Positions 27,568 to 35,032 of a stretch of 41,431 nucleotides of DNA are shown here, one piece after another (positions within the stretch are counted from its first letter, which is position 1; each line of letters starts with the position of its first letter). Location: positions 1 to 41,431 of the forward strand of contig JAUXSD010000113.1 in NCBI GenBank assembly GCA_030681525.1. The letters are read 5' to 3'. The position numbers and the translations under genes were made by a program. The notes under the pieces are model-generated. The model was given only the letters and a program-made list of their open reading frames with translations, was not told where the DNA came from and made no database searches. This DNA is from Solirubrobacteraceae bacterium (lineage in GTDB: Bacteria > Actinomycetota > Thermoleophilia > Solirubrobacterales > Solirubrobacteraceae).

Positions 27568-27616
27568 CGGTCCTGGCGCGCGCGGTGCGATCTGCGCACG
27601 CGGCGCGCCACGACCG
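27568..27616. terminator. Long hairpin filling a convergent intergenic gap
   Basis: Arms 27568-27589 and 27595-27616 are reverse complements at 18 of 22 positions with a five-base loop (ATCTG). The hairpin begins on the base after the 47-residue gene's stop and ends four bases before the stop of the convergent RTX-like gene. It fits a bidirectional, U-tract-less terminator. Confidence 0.65.
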
Positions 27617-27620
27617 GCGC

Positions 27621-28988
27621 TCAGCGCGGCGCGGTCGCCGACAGCGTGAAGGCCGCTTGGCGCTGGGGTTCACGGCGCCTGCCGTCGCGGACGATCACGC
27701 GCACGGTCACGCGGCCGGCGCGGGCCACGCGCCGGGCCTGTTGCGGGCCGAGACGCACGCTGACCCGGGCGAGACCCCGGAACGAGGTGCGGGTGAACGG
27801 TCGCCCGCCGGCGACGGCGAATTCGACCCGGCCGCGACACGCGCGCTCGGGAGCGGGCCCGCACGGGTTGGCGAACGTCCACGTGTGGCCGCGCCGCGCC
27901 GGCCGTGGGTCCAGCCGGACGAGGCGATCGTTGTCGAGCTCGGCGACGAACGCGACCGCCTCGCAGTCCGAGCCGATCACGTCGGGTGCGTCCGGCCCGC
28001 GCCAGGTGTCTCCGAGGAACTCGTCGCGGGCGAGCTCGGCCACGACGTCGCGGCCGGGACCGCAGAGGGCGCGGTCGCCCTCGACGCGGCCCTGGCCGGT
28101 GCCGAGCCGGTCGTCGCCGCGCCCGCCACGCAGCACATCGGCGCCCGGGCCGCCGATCAGCTCGTCGTCGCCGTCGCCGCCACTCAGCCGGTCGGCGCCG
28201 CCGTTGCCGTCGACCCGGTCGGGCCCGGGGCCGCCGGCGATGCGGTCGTCGCCGCGACCGCCGAGGAGCACCTCGACGCCCGCCAGCCGATCGTTCTCGC
28301 CCGGCTCGCCGCCGCCGGGTCGCGCGCCGTCGAGGCTCACGTCGAGATCGCCCCTCCGCGCTGCGTAGTCCACCGTGTCCGTCCCCGCCCCGCCGTCGAC
28401 GACGTCGGGGGAGCGGTCGTCGCGGTCCTCGCCCTGGGCGATGGCACTCGACGCATCGGCGAAGAAGCGATCGTCGCCCTCGCCGCCCGACAGCCGGTCG
28501 GCGCCGAGTCCGCCCAGCAGCGCCGAGGAGTCCGCGCCGTCGACGAGCTCGTCCGCGCCGGCGCCGCCCAGCAGCAGTCGCGGCTGCCCGCGCGCGGACG
28601 TCAACCCCAGGCCGCCGGCGATCGCGATCGCGTCATCGCCGTCGTTGCCGTCGAGCCGGTGGCCGACGAGCGGCAGCGACGCGAGGTCGCAGCGCGCGGT
28701 GTGCGCGTCGAGCGGCGCGCAGCCCCGCCCTGGCCGCAGGATCGCGCCACCGTCACCGATCAGCAGGGCGTCGCCGTCGCGCCGCACCAGCGCGCGGTTG
28801 CGCTCCGCCGCCTCACCGTCGTAGCGCAGCACGTAGCCCGCTTGGTAGCTCATGTAGCGGCAGTCGCTCAACGTGGAGCAATAGCCGACCGGCTGCAGCT
28901 CGACGGTGGCGGCGCCCGCGGCCGCCGGCGCGACCAGCACGGTGACGGCGGCGAGCAGCACGCTCACGGTGGGACGGATCGATCGCAT
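27621..28988 (-). CDS. Secreted RTX-like (haemolysin-type calcium-binding repeat) protein
   Basis: 455 residues with a signal peptide (MRSIRPTVSVLLAAVTVLVA, cleavage near AGAA-TVEL). Residues about 111-300 contain many degenerate nonapeptides of the GGxGxDxLx type, for example GGLGADRLSGGEGDDRF and GGPGADVLRGGRGDDRLG, which bind calcium in a parallel beta-roll. The N-terminal 100 residues and a C-terminal 130-residue beta-type domain (CRGRVEFAVAGGRPFTRTSF onward) flank the repeats, with several cysteines likely oxidised outside the cell. Unlike Gram-negative RTX toxins it uses a Sec-type signal. No catalytic domain is seen; a surface or matrix role is my inference. It follows the ice-binding gene by 60 bases on the same strand. 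Confidence 0.85.
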   Translation of the reverse strand: MRSIRPTVSVLLAAVTVLVAPAAAGAATVELQPVGYCSTLSDCRYMSYQAGYVLRYDGEAAERNRALVRRDGDALLIGDGGAILRPGRGCAPLDAHTARCDLASLPLVGHRLDGNDGDDAIAIAGGLGLTSARGQPRLLLGGAGADELVDGADSSALLGGLGADRLSGGEGDDRFFADASSAIAQGEDRDDRSPDVVDGGAGTDTVDYAARRGDLDVSLDGARPGGGEPGENDRLAGVEVLLGGRGDDRIAGGPGPDRVDGNGGADRLSGGDGDDELIGGPGADVLRGGRGDDRLGTGQGRVEGDRALCGPGRDVVAELARDEFLGDTWRGPDAPDVIGSDCEAVAFVAELDNDRLVRLDPRPARRGHTWTFANPCGPAPERACRGRVEFAVAGGRPFTRTSFRGLARVSVRLGPQQARRVARAGRVTVRVIVRDGRRREPQRQAAFTLSATAPR

Positions 28989-29048
28989 GCCGCCCCAACG
29001 GCTCCCGGCCGGGCGAGTTGCGATCGCGCCCCTAGAGTGGGCCGTCCA

Positions 29049-31412
29049 CTAGCGCTTGAGCTTCACCGTCCGCTTGACGGTGCGCCGGGCGCCGGCGGCG
29101 TCGGAGATCTTCAGCGTGATCGTCGCGGTCACCTTCTTGCCCTTCTTGAGCGCCGCCTTGATCTTCCTGGACGCCGCCGCGGCGACCGCCTTGCTGCCCC
29201 GCGGCTTGAGCTTCAGCGTCAGCGTCTTGCCGGCCGGGACCCTCGTGGTCTTCGTCGTGAGTCTGATCACCTTCCGGACGCCGGCGATCTTCACGGTGCC
29301 GCTCGCGGTGACGACGACCGAGCCCTTGGCGGGAGCGGTCACCCTCGTGGCGATCGCCAGCGCAGCGCCCGCGACCTTCTGCGTCGCGTTGCGCGCGACC
29401 GTGGTCGTGGCCGCGGCGCTCGTCGGGCCGCCGGCAGCGGATGGCGGCGTCGCGGGCGTCACGAACGGCGTGGTCGCCGGGGCCGGCGTGACCGCCGGGG
29501 CTCCGCCGGCCGCCGGGCCGGTGACGCCCGTCGAACCGGCGCCGCCCGAGGCCGTCGGCGCCGGCGTCGCGATCGTCAGCGTCTGCGTCGCGCTGCCGAC
29601 GTTCCCGGCGTGGTCCGGCGCCGAGGCGACGACCGGCCACGCGCCGTCGCCGGCGACAGACGGCGTGGTGTTCCAGGTGCCGTCGGCCTGCAGCAGCGTC
29701 GTCATCGACTGACCGCCGATCGTCACCGTCACGGTCGTGCCGGTGGCCGCGTCGGACGTGCCTGTGATCGTGGGGTCGTGGTCGCTCGTCGTTGCGGTCG
29801 CCCCGCCGCTGATCGCGATGCGCGGCGACACCGTGTCGACGGTGAGCGTCTGGGTGAAGCCGGTCCGGTTTCCGGCCGCGTCGGAGACCCGCATGGCCAG
29901 GCGGTGCGGCCCGTCGGCGAGGGCAGCCGCGGTCACCGACCAGGCGCCGCCGGCGCCGACGAGCCCGGTCAGCGTCTCGTTGGCGACGTAGACGGTGACG
30001 GTCGTGCCGGGCTCGACGTCCGCCGTGCCGGTGATCTCGGGCGTCGGGTCGTTCGTCAGGTCGGCCGCTCCGCCGGCGATCAGCACCGCGGGGACGGCCG
30101 TGTCGATGGTCAGAGCCTGGCTGTCCGTGCCCTCGTTGCTGGCCAGGTCGCTGACGGAGGCCGTCACCGTGCGGGTGGCGTCGGTCAGCGCCGACGAGGT
30201 CACATCCCACGTTCCGTCGGACTGCACGAGCGTGGTGCGGCTCTGCGCGCCGATGCTCACGCGCACGACCGTGCCCGTGGCCACGTCGCTGGTGCCGGTG
30301 ATGGTCGGCGTCGGGTCGTTCGTGGTCACGGACGCGCCGCCCTCGATGGAGACGACCGGCAGCACCGTGTCGACGGTCAGCTGCTGGGTGGCGCTGCCGG
30401 GGTTGCCGGCACCGTCGGTCACCGAGGCGACGACCGGGTAGGCGTCGTTGGCCAGGATCGCCGAGGTCACCGACCAAGCGCCGTCGCCGGGGGTCGCGCT
30501 GAGCGTCTGGCCGGCCACCGTGACGGTGACGACGCCAGGTGACTCGACATCGGTCGTACCGCCGATCGTCGGGGTCGTGTCGGTGGTCGTGGCGACGGCG
30601 CCGCCGGCGATGGTGACGACGGGCGGCGCGCTGTAGACCTGGTTGTTGTCGAGCGTGAGGGCGCCGTCACGGGCCATCGCGCGGCCGTTGAAGATCGTGC
30701 CGTTGCCGACCGCGACCGCCGCGGACGCCATGAGCGTTCCCGCGAACTCCGCGTTGGCGCCGACGGCGCCCGCTCCGTTGACCTGCCAGAACACGCGCGA
30801 GGCCTGGGCGCCGTTGGCCAACACGACCTTGCTGCCGGCGGCCATGGCCATGGCGCCGTTGATCTGAAACACGAAGACGGCGTTCGGGTTGCCCCCGCCG
30901 TCGAGGGTCACGGTCGTGGTGTTCGACACGGCGCCCGCGACGGTGTGCAGCCCGGGCGTGATCGTCGTTCCGGCGAGAGCGCCCGCCAGCGCGGCGCCGG
31001 CCGGGCGGGCGGCGACCTCGTCGTAGGCGGCGACGAGGTCGGCGTGGGCAGCGGCGGCGGCCGCCGTGCCGACCCGGCTCGTGCCGGTGACGACGCCGGG
31101 GGGAAAGCCGGTGGGCTGTGCGGCCGCCTTGACCCCGAGATCGCCGCGCAGCGTCGTGTGCGGCGCGCCGGGGGCGCTGACGGTGTTGCCGACGGAGGCG
31201 CCGCTCAGCACGGCGTACGTTGCCGCGTCGCCGAGGTCGACCATGCTCGTCGGTGCAGCGAGGGCGGACGGCACGATGGCGCCGAAGCTCGCGATGACGA
31301 GGGCCGCGGCGAGCGCTGCCCGGTGCAGGACCCTCGGCCGCGGTCCTGACGACGCGCGCCCGAGCGGGCGCACCAGGGGCGAACGAGACAGCGACGCGCG
31401 CAGGGCGAGCAT
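29049..31412 (-). CDS. Ice-binding-like (DUF3494) surface adhesin with four Ig-like repeats
   Basis: 787 residues. A long Arg-rich N-region and hydrophobic core form the signal peptide, with cleavage near residue 52 (PSALA-APTS). Residues 54-260 match the ice-binding/DUF3494 beta-solenoid: LGDAATYAVLSG, GFPPGVVTG, NAVFVFQING, GAQASRVFWQVNGAG, FNGRAMARDGALTLDNNQV. Four Ig-like repeats of about 89 residues follow (262-350, 351-440, 441-528, 529-615), each with a TxDxTPTITGTSDV type motif. Next a Pro/Thr/Ala linker (616-665) and a Lys/Arg-rich beta domain to the end. No LPXTG anchor is present; the basic tail may hold the wall by charge. GGAGG lies seven bases before the ATG at 31412. DUF3494 proteins include antifreeze proteins and adhesins; the solenoid alone does not prove ice binding. 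Confidence 0.88.
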   Translation of the reverse strand: MLALRASLSRSPLVRPLGRASSGPRPRVLHRAALAAALVIASFGAIVPSALAAPTSMVDLGDAATYAVLSGASVGNTVSAPGAPHTTLRGDLGVKAAAQPTGFPPGVVTGTSRVGTAAAAAAHADLVAAYDEVAARPAGAALAGALAGTTITPGLHTVAGAVSNTTTVTLDGGGNPNAVFVFQINGAMAMAAGSKVVLANGAQASRVFWQVNGAGAVGANAEFAGTLMASAAVAVGNGTIFNGRAMARDGALTLDNNQVYSAPPVVTIAGGAVATTTDTTPTIGGTTDVESPGVVTVTVAGQTLSATPGDGAWSVTSAILANDAYPVVASVTDGAGNPGSATQQLTVDTVLPVVSIEGGASVTTNDPTPTITGTSDVATGTVVRVSIGAQSRTTLVQSDGTWDVTSSALTDATRTVTASVSDLASNEGTDSQALTIDTAVPAVLIAGGAADLTNDPTPEITGTADVEPGTTVTVYVANETLTGLVGAGGAWSVTAAALADGPHRLAMRVSDAAGNRTGFTQTLTVDTVSPRIAISGGATATTSDHDPTITGTSDAATGTTVTVTIGGQSMTTLLQADGTWNTTPSVAGDGAWPVVASAPDHAGNVGSATQTLTIATPAPTASGGAGSTGVTGPAAGGAPAVTPAPATTPFVTPATPPSAAGGPTSAAATTTVARNATQKVAGAALAIATRVTAPAKGSVVVTASGTVKIAGVRKVIRLTTKTTRVPAGKTLTLKLKPRGSKAVAAAASRKIKAALKKGKKVTATITLKISDAAGARRTVKRTVKLKR
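29568..30629 (-). repeat. Four tandem Ig-like repeat units, about 267 bases each
   Basis: The units code for residues 262-615 of the adhesin. Each begins with a PxVxIxGGA strand, has the motif TPTITGT or a near variant, a GTWxVT or GAWSVT turn and ends LTVDT or similar. They differ in sequence, so the duplication is not recent. Confidence 0.8.
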
Positions 31413-31571
31413 GGATGGACCTCCGAGAGGGGGGCTGTCCGAGCCCGGCGGGCTGACTGGGTGTCACCCCTTCATCGGCATCCGATGCGACGCGCGACCT
31501 ACCCGGTATCCGGCAATCGACCCCAACCCGCTTGCGGCGGTCGTGCGCTCGCCCGCACGCCGTCGCCGGCC
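31413..31571 (-). promoter_or_regulatory. Leader region of the ice-binding gene with three adjacent inverted repeats
   Basis: The 159 bases between the adhesin ATG and the upstream stop contain, within 46 bases, AGCCC-GGC-GGGCT (31442-31454), GGGTG-T-CACCC (31459-31469) and CATCGG-CAT-CCGATG (31473-31487), all perfect. A GGAGG ribosome binding site follows toward the ATG. They may be operators or a structured 5' leader. I see no match to a riboswitch class that I can name. Confidence 0.45.
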
Positions 31572-32225
31572 CTAGTCACCGAAGATGTTCAGCAGCGACA
31601 GGAAGATGTTCACGATCGACACGAAGATGCCGGTCGCGATCCAGACCGCGTCGGCGGCGGTGCCGTGCTTGCGCAGGTAGTTGAAGTTCACGGCGATCAG
31701 CAGCGCCGAGACGATCGCGATGATCGCGCTGATGATCGGGTTGCCGCCGCTGGAGAACAGCAGCATCGCGAACGAGATGACGACGGCGATGAGGACGATG
31801 AACGACAGCGGCCGCATCCAGGCCTTCAGGTCCTTGCTGAGCGCGAAGCCGCCGGCGCCCATGCCGACCGTGATCAGCGCGGTCGCCCCGGCCGCCTGCG
31901 TGACGGCCGACGGATCGTTCGCGATGAAGTAGCTCAGCGCCGGACCGATGCCGATCCCGAGCAGCAGGGCGATCGCGTACAGCCAGCCGATCGCCAGCGT
32001 CCCGACGCGCAGGCGCTCGACGAAGCTCTGGGCGATCAGCATCCCGAACGCGACGAGAAAGAGCGTGAACGCCGTGCCCTGGCCGAGATCGCGGCCGATG
32101 TAGGAGCCGGCCACCAGGAACGCCAGCGCCACGCCGACCAGGAACATCACCTGCCCCAGCAGCGTCGCCGTGCTGACGACCTCGCGCGATCCCGCGCGAC
32201 CGGCGTAGGTACGGACATCTTCCAT
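31572..32225 (-). CDS. Bax inhibitor-1/YccA family membrane protein
   Basis: 217 residues with about seven hydrophobic helices, for example VMFLVGVALAFLVAGSYIG, TAFTLFLVAFGMLIAQSFV and ALITVGMGAGGFALSKDL. The C-terminus AADAVWIATGIFVSIVNIFLSLLNIFGD-like ending with an aspartate is typical of the YbhL/YccA/BI-1 group, whose members act as pH-sensitive calcium leak channels or as FtsH-associated modulators. I chose ATG 32225 because AGGAGG lies eight bases upstream; a longer frame from 32297 is Arg-rich and not membrane-like. Divergent from the secreted duplicated protein. Confidence 0.9.
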   Translation of the reverse strand: MEDVRTYAGRAGSREVVSTATLLGQVMFLVGVALAFLVAGSYIGRDLGQGTAFTLFLVAFGMLIAQSFVERLRVGTLAIGWLYAIALLLGIGIGPALSYFIANDPSAVTQAAGATALITVGMGAGGFALSKDLKAWMRPLSFIVLIAVVISFAMLLFSSGGNPIISAIIAIVSALLIAVNFNYLRKHGTAADAVWIATGIFVSIVNIFLSLLNIFGD

Positions 32226-32313
32226 GGGGTGGCCTCCTGTCTCGTTGCGCCAGCGGCCGCGGCGTCGGGTGAGAGTATCGGCGCGACAGGCGCGCATCTA
32301 GAGCCTCAACCAC

Positions 32314-32319
32314 TAGGGT
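32314..32319 (+). promoter_or_regulatory. Candidate -10 element, leaderless start
   Basis: TAGGGT six bases before the GTG at 32326. No Shine-Dalgarno in the six-base spacer. Confidence 0.4.
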
Positions 32320-32325
32320 GGCGGC

Positions 32326-33207
32326 GTGCGCGTCAGAGGAGTTCTGTGTGCCGTTGGCGTCACCTTCGTGAGCGCATCGGCGGCGGCGGTCGCGCAGGCG
32401 CCGGCGCGCCCGGCCGGCAACTTCGGCGGGGGTGCGCTCGTCGCGCCGCCGAAGGACCTCTTCGGGCCCGGCAACGCCGTCGTCGCCCTGCGCGCGCTGC
32501 CGGAGCGCCGCCTCGAGATCGAGGCGACGGTGCGCGGCAAGTGCGCCGGCGGCGACATCCAGGTCGCCACGAAGACCAAGGAGGACGGCAGCTTCAGCGC
32601 CGAGGGCAGCGAGTCGCAGACACCGGCCCGCGGCCAGAAGGTCAAGACCACGTTCGAGCTCTCGGGGCAGTTCACGGGCGAGCGCGCCGTCGAGGGCACG
32701 GTGACCGCGACGCTCGTGAAGTCCTCCGACAGCGCCGAGACTAAGACGTGCAAGACCGGCAGGATCGCCTTCAGCGCGCGGCGCCCGAACGGCAACCTGG
32801 GCGACCGCGACGTGCGCCCCCGTGCCCGTTACTTCGGCGTCACCGCGCAGCGCGGCACCGGCCCGCGGCGCCCGATCGTCCTGCGCCTGTCCGGCGACCG
32901 GCGGCGCATCTCGCGCGCGCTGTTCGGTGAGCAGGTGAAGTGCAGCGACGGCAAGCGGTCGATCGGCGTCGAGGCGCCGCGCACGAACATCGCGATCGAC
33001 TCCAAGGGCCGCGTCTCGGATCGCGAGAAGGACAAGATCGACAACGGCGCGACGTTCACCTATCTCGACGACCGCTTCACCGCAACGCTCGGCCGCCGCG
33101 GTGCGAAGGGCACGTTCTCACTCAGCGACCGCACCGTCGACAAGCTCAGCGGCAACGTGATCCAGTCCTGCTCGTCGGGCACGATCAAGTGGACGGCGGC
33201 GCCGTAG
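32326..33207 (+). CDS. Secreted protein with two similar halves, 293 residues
   Basis: Starts with GTG (MRVRGVLCAVGVTFVSASAA), a signal peptide cleaved probably near AQA-PARP. I recognise no named family. The mature part seems built of two related beta-rich units: the first has C-x-GGDIQVATKTKEDGSFSAEG...FTGERAVEGTVTATL...C-x-TGRIAFSA, the second C-SDGKRSIGVEA...IDNGATFTYLDDRFTATLG...C-SSGTIKWTA. Each has two cysteines in matching places, likely one disulfide per unit. The 3' end overlaps the convergent permease gene by 23 bases. Extracellular role unknown. Confidence 0.75.
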   Translation: MRVRGVLCAVGVTFVSASAAAVAQAPARPAGNFGGGALVAPPKDLFGPGNAVVALRALPERRLEIEATVRGKCAGGDIQVATKTKEDGSFSAEGSESQTPARGQKVKTTFELSGQFTGERAVEGTVTATLVKSSDSAETKTCKTGRIAFSARRPNGNLGDRDVRPRARYFGVTAQRGTGPRRPIVLRLSGDRRRISRALFGEQVKCSDGKRSIGVEAPRTNIAIDSKGRVSDREKDKIDNGATFTYLDDRFTATLGRRGAKGTFSLSDRTVDKLSGNVIQSCSSGTIKWTAAP

Positions 33208-34588
33208 GGGCGCCCTCGCGCGCCGGCGGGCCCTGGCGGCGGATGATCAGCCAGTTGACGACCCACAGGGCGGCGCCCAGCGCGACGAGCAGCGCGGCGC
33301 GGACGTAGGTCTCGGACTCGATCTGGGTCAGCAGCGCCAGCGAGATGGCGACTCCGATCACGGGCACGGCGGAGGGGACGACGAAGTGCTCGTGCTCGAC
33401 GGGCTCGCGGCGCAGCACGAGCACCGAGATGTTCACGATCGCGAAGACGACGACGAGCAGCGCGACGGTCGTATCGGCGAGCGAGGCCAGATCGCCGGTC
33501 GCGACGAGCAGCGCCGCCAGCGCCGTCGTGAACGCGATCGCGAACCACGGCGTGCGTCGTTCGGGCAGGACCCGGCCGAACGGGGCGGGCATGACGCCCT
33601 CCTCGGCCATCCCGTAGAGCAGCCGCGACGCCATGATCATGTTGATGAGCGCGCCGTTGGACAGCGCGAGCAGCCCGATCGCGGAGAACAGCTTCTCGGG
33701 GATGCCGAGCGGCCCCTGCTTGACGACCTCCAGCAGCGGCCCGTCGGAGTCGGTCAGGTCGCCCGTCGGCACGACCATCGAGGCGCCGATCGTCACGAGC
33801 AGGTACAGCACGCCGGCGATCGCCAGGCCGCCGAAGAGCGCTTTGGGATAGGAGCGATGCGGGTCCTTGGTCTCCTCGGCGACGTTGACGGAGTCCTCGA
33901 AGCCGATGAGCGCGTAGAACGCCAGCGCGGCGCCGGCCAGGGCCGCGGCGAAGATCGAGGTGTTGTCCTTGAACTCGAAGGCGCGCGAGGGCTCCGCGTC
34001 GCCCTGGCCCAGCGCGACGGCCGCGATGATCACGATCAGGATCAGGCCGCTGAGCTCGACGATCGTGAAGCCGACGTTGATCCGCACGGACTCGGCGATG
34101 CCGCGCAGGTTGACGGCGGCGATGAGCGCCAGCAGCAGCAGGGCGGTGAGCACCACCGGGATGTCGACGAACGTGCTCAGGTAGTCGCCGCCGAACGCGC
34201 GGGCCAGCGCGCTGGCCGACGTGATGCCCGAGACGACGACCGCGAAGGCGACGAGGAAGCTCAGGAACGGGCGCTTGAAGGCGCGATGCACGTAGAGGCC
34301 GGCGCCGCCGGCGTGCGGGTACTTGCTGACGAGCTCGGCGTAGGAGCCGGCGGTGAACGCCGCCATGACGAGCGCGAGCAGGAAGGCCGCCCAGATCGCG
34401 CCGCCCGTCTCCCCCGCGACCTCGCCGACGAGCGCGTAGATGCCGCCGCCGAGGATGTCGCCGACGATGAAGAACCGCAGCAGGCCCGGCGTGATCGCAC
34501 GGTTCAGCCGGCCGCCCTCGGGACCTTCGGGCACCGTCGGTGCCGCCGCGACAGGAATGTTGGGACTGCGTGGTCCACCGCGTGGCAC
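33185..34588 (-). CDS. APC-superfamily amino-acid permease
   Basis: 467-residue, roughly twelve-helix transporter of the amino acid-polyamine-organocation superfamily; substrate not determinable. The first helix GDILGGGIYALVGEVAGETGG carries the unwound GxGIY region used for substrate carboxylate binding. FYALIGFEDSVNVAEETKDPHRSYPKAL (helix 6 to loop) is a clear family signature. N- and C-termini are Pro/Ala-rich. GTG start at 34588, with TAGGAC six bases upstream. Divergent from the 112-residue gene, 78 bases apart. Confidence 0.92.
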   Translation of the reverse strand: MPRGGPRSPNIPVAAAPTVPEGPEGGRLNRAITPGLLRFFIVGDILGGGIYALVGEVAGETGGAIWAAFLLALVMAAFTAGSYAELVSKYPHAGGAGLYVHRAFKRPFLSFLVAFAVVVSGITSASALARAFGGDYLSTFVDIPVVLTALLLLALIAAVNLRGIAESVRINVGFTIVELSGLILIVIIAAVALGQGDAEPSRAFEFKDNTSIFAAALAGAALAFYALIGFEDSVNVAEETKDPHRSYPKALFGGLAIAGVLYLLVTIGASMVVPTGDLTDSDGPLLEVVKQGPLGIPEKLFSAIGLLALSNGALINMIMASRLLYGMAEEGVMPAPFGRVLPERRTPWFAIAFTTALAALLVATGDLASLADTTVALLVVVFAIVNISVLVLRREPVEHEHFVVPSAVPVIGVAISLALLTQIESETYVRAALLVALGAALWVVNWLIIRRQGPPAREGAPTAPPST

Positions 34589-34594
34589 GCGGCG

Positions 34595-34600
34595 GTCCTA
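34595..34600 (-). promoter_or_regulatory. Candidate -10 element, leaderless permease start
   Basis: TAGGAC on the minus strand, six bases before the GTG of the permease. The divergent gene at 34667 has the identical hexamer with identical spacing. Confidence 0.4.
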
Positions 34601-34654
34601 CCCCACCGGGGCGCAGATCAGCGCGCACCGTGTTTCGGCGGGCGCGGCGCGGTG

Positions 34655-34660
34655 TAGGAC
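34655..34660 (+). promoter_or_regulatory. Candidate -10 element, leaderless start
   Basis: TAGGAC six bases before the ATG at 34667; no ribosome binding site between. Confidence 0.4.
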
Positions 34661-34666
34661 CCGGAC

Positions 34667-35005
34667 ATGGCCTCGCCGCGCAACGAGCGCATCGCCAAGA
34701 ACGAGAACGCGTTTCGCCAGCTCAACGAGAGCATCGAGAACAGCGTCCAGCGCCGCCGCACCGACGACGACCTGGGCGGGTTCGTGTGCGAATGCGGCGA
34801 CGAGGACTGCGAGGACATCGTCCGCCTGCCGCTCGCGACCTACGAGGAGATCCGCCGCGATTCGCGGCTGTTCTTCACCGTGCCCGGCCACGAGATGCCC
34901 GAGGCCGAGGACGTCGTGCGCAGGGGCGAGGGCTACCACGTCGTGCGCAAGCACGTCGACGTCGCCGAGATCACCGACGCCGGCGACCCGCGCGAACCGA
35001 GCTAG
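34667..35005 (+). CDS. Small CxCx(4)C-motif protein, 112 residues
   Basis: Cytoplasmic protein of a type I recall as conserved in actinobacteria but without known function. The helical N-terminus (NERIAKNENAFRQLNESIEN) is followed by FVCECGDEDCEDIVRL, a CxCx4C metal-binding-like motif, then LATYEEIRRDSRLFFTVPGH, a histidine in PGHE, and a C-terminal strand pair (GYHVVRKHVDVAEI). Cysteines plus the PGHE histidine could make one metal site. ATG at 34667. Convergent with the GNAT gene, with 27 GC-rich bases between. Confidence 0.8.
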   Translation: MASPRNERIAKNENAFRQLNESIENSVQRRRTDDDLGGFVCECGDEDCEDIVRLPLATYEEIRRDSRLFFTVPGHEMPEAEDVVRRGEGYHVVRKHVDVAEITDAGDPREPS

Positions 35006-35007
35006 CT

Positions 35008-35029
35008 CCCCCGGCCGCCCGCCCCGGGG
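35008..35029. terminator. GC-rich hairpin between convergent genes
   Basis: CCCCGG and CCGGGG arms with a short C-rich loop sit between the stop codons of the 112-residue gene and the GNAT gene. No T-tract. It may be a weak bidirectional terminator. Confidence 0.3.
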
Positions 35030-35032
35030 CCG

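Noticed and set aside
28140-28660. Repeated GC-rich units that might be a CRISPR array or tandem DNA repeat
   Set aside because: They code for degenerate RTX nonapeptides in one open frame; unit lengths vary and no constant repeat-spacer layout exists.
31413-31571. c-di-GMP riboswitch in the adhesin leader
   Set aside because: Fragments such as GGTAGGTCGCG and CCGATG recall the motif, but the conserved ACGCAAAGCC core and GNRA tetraloop/receptor are absent.
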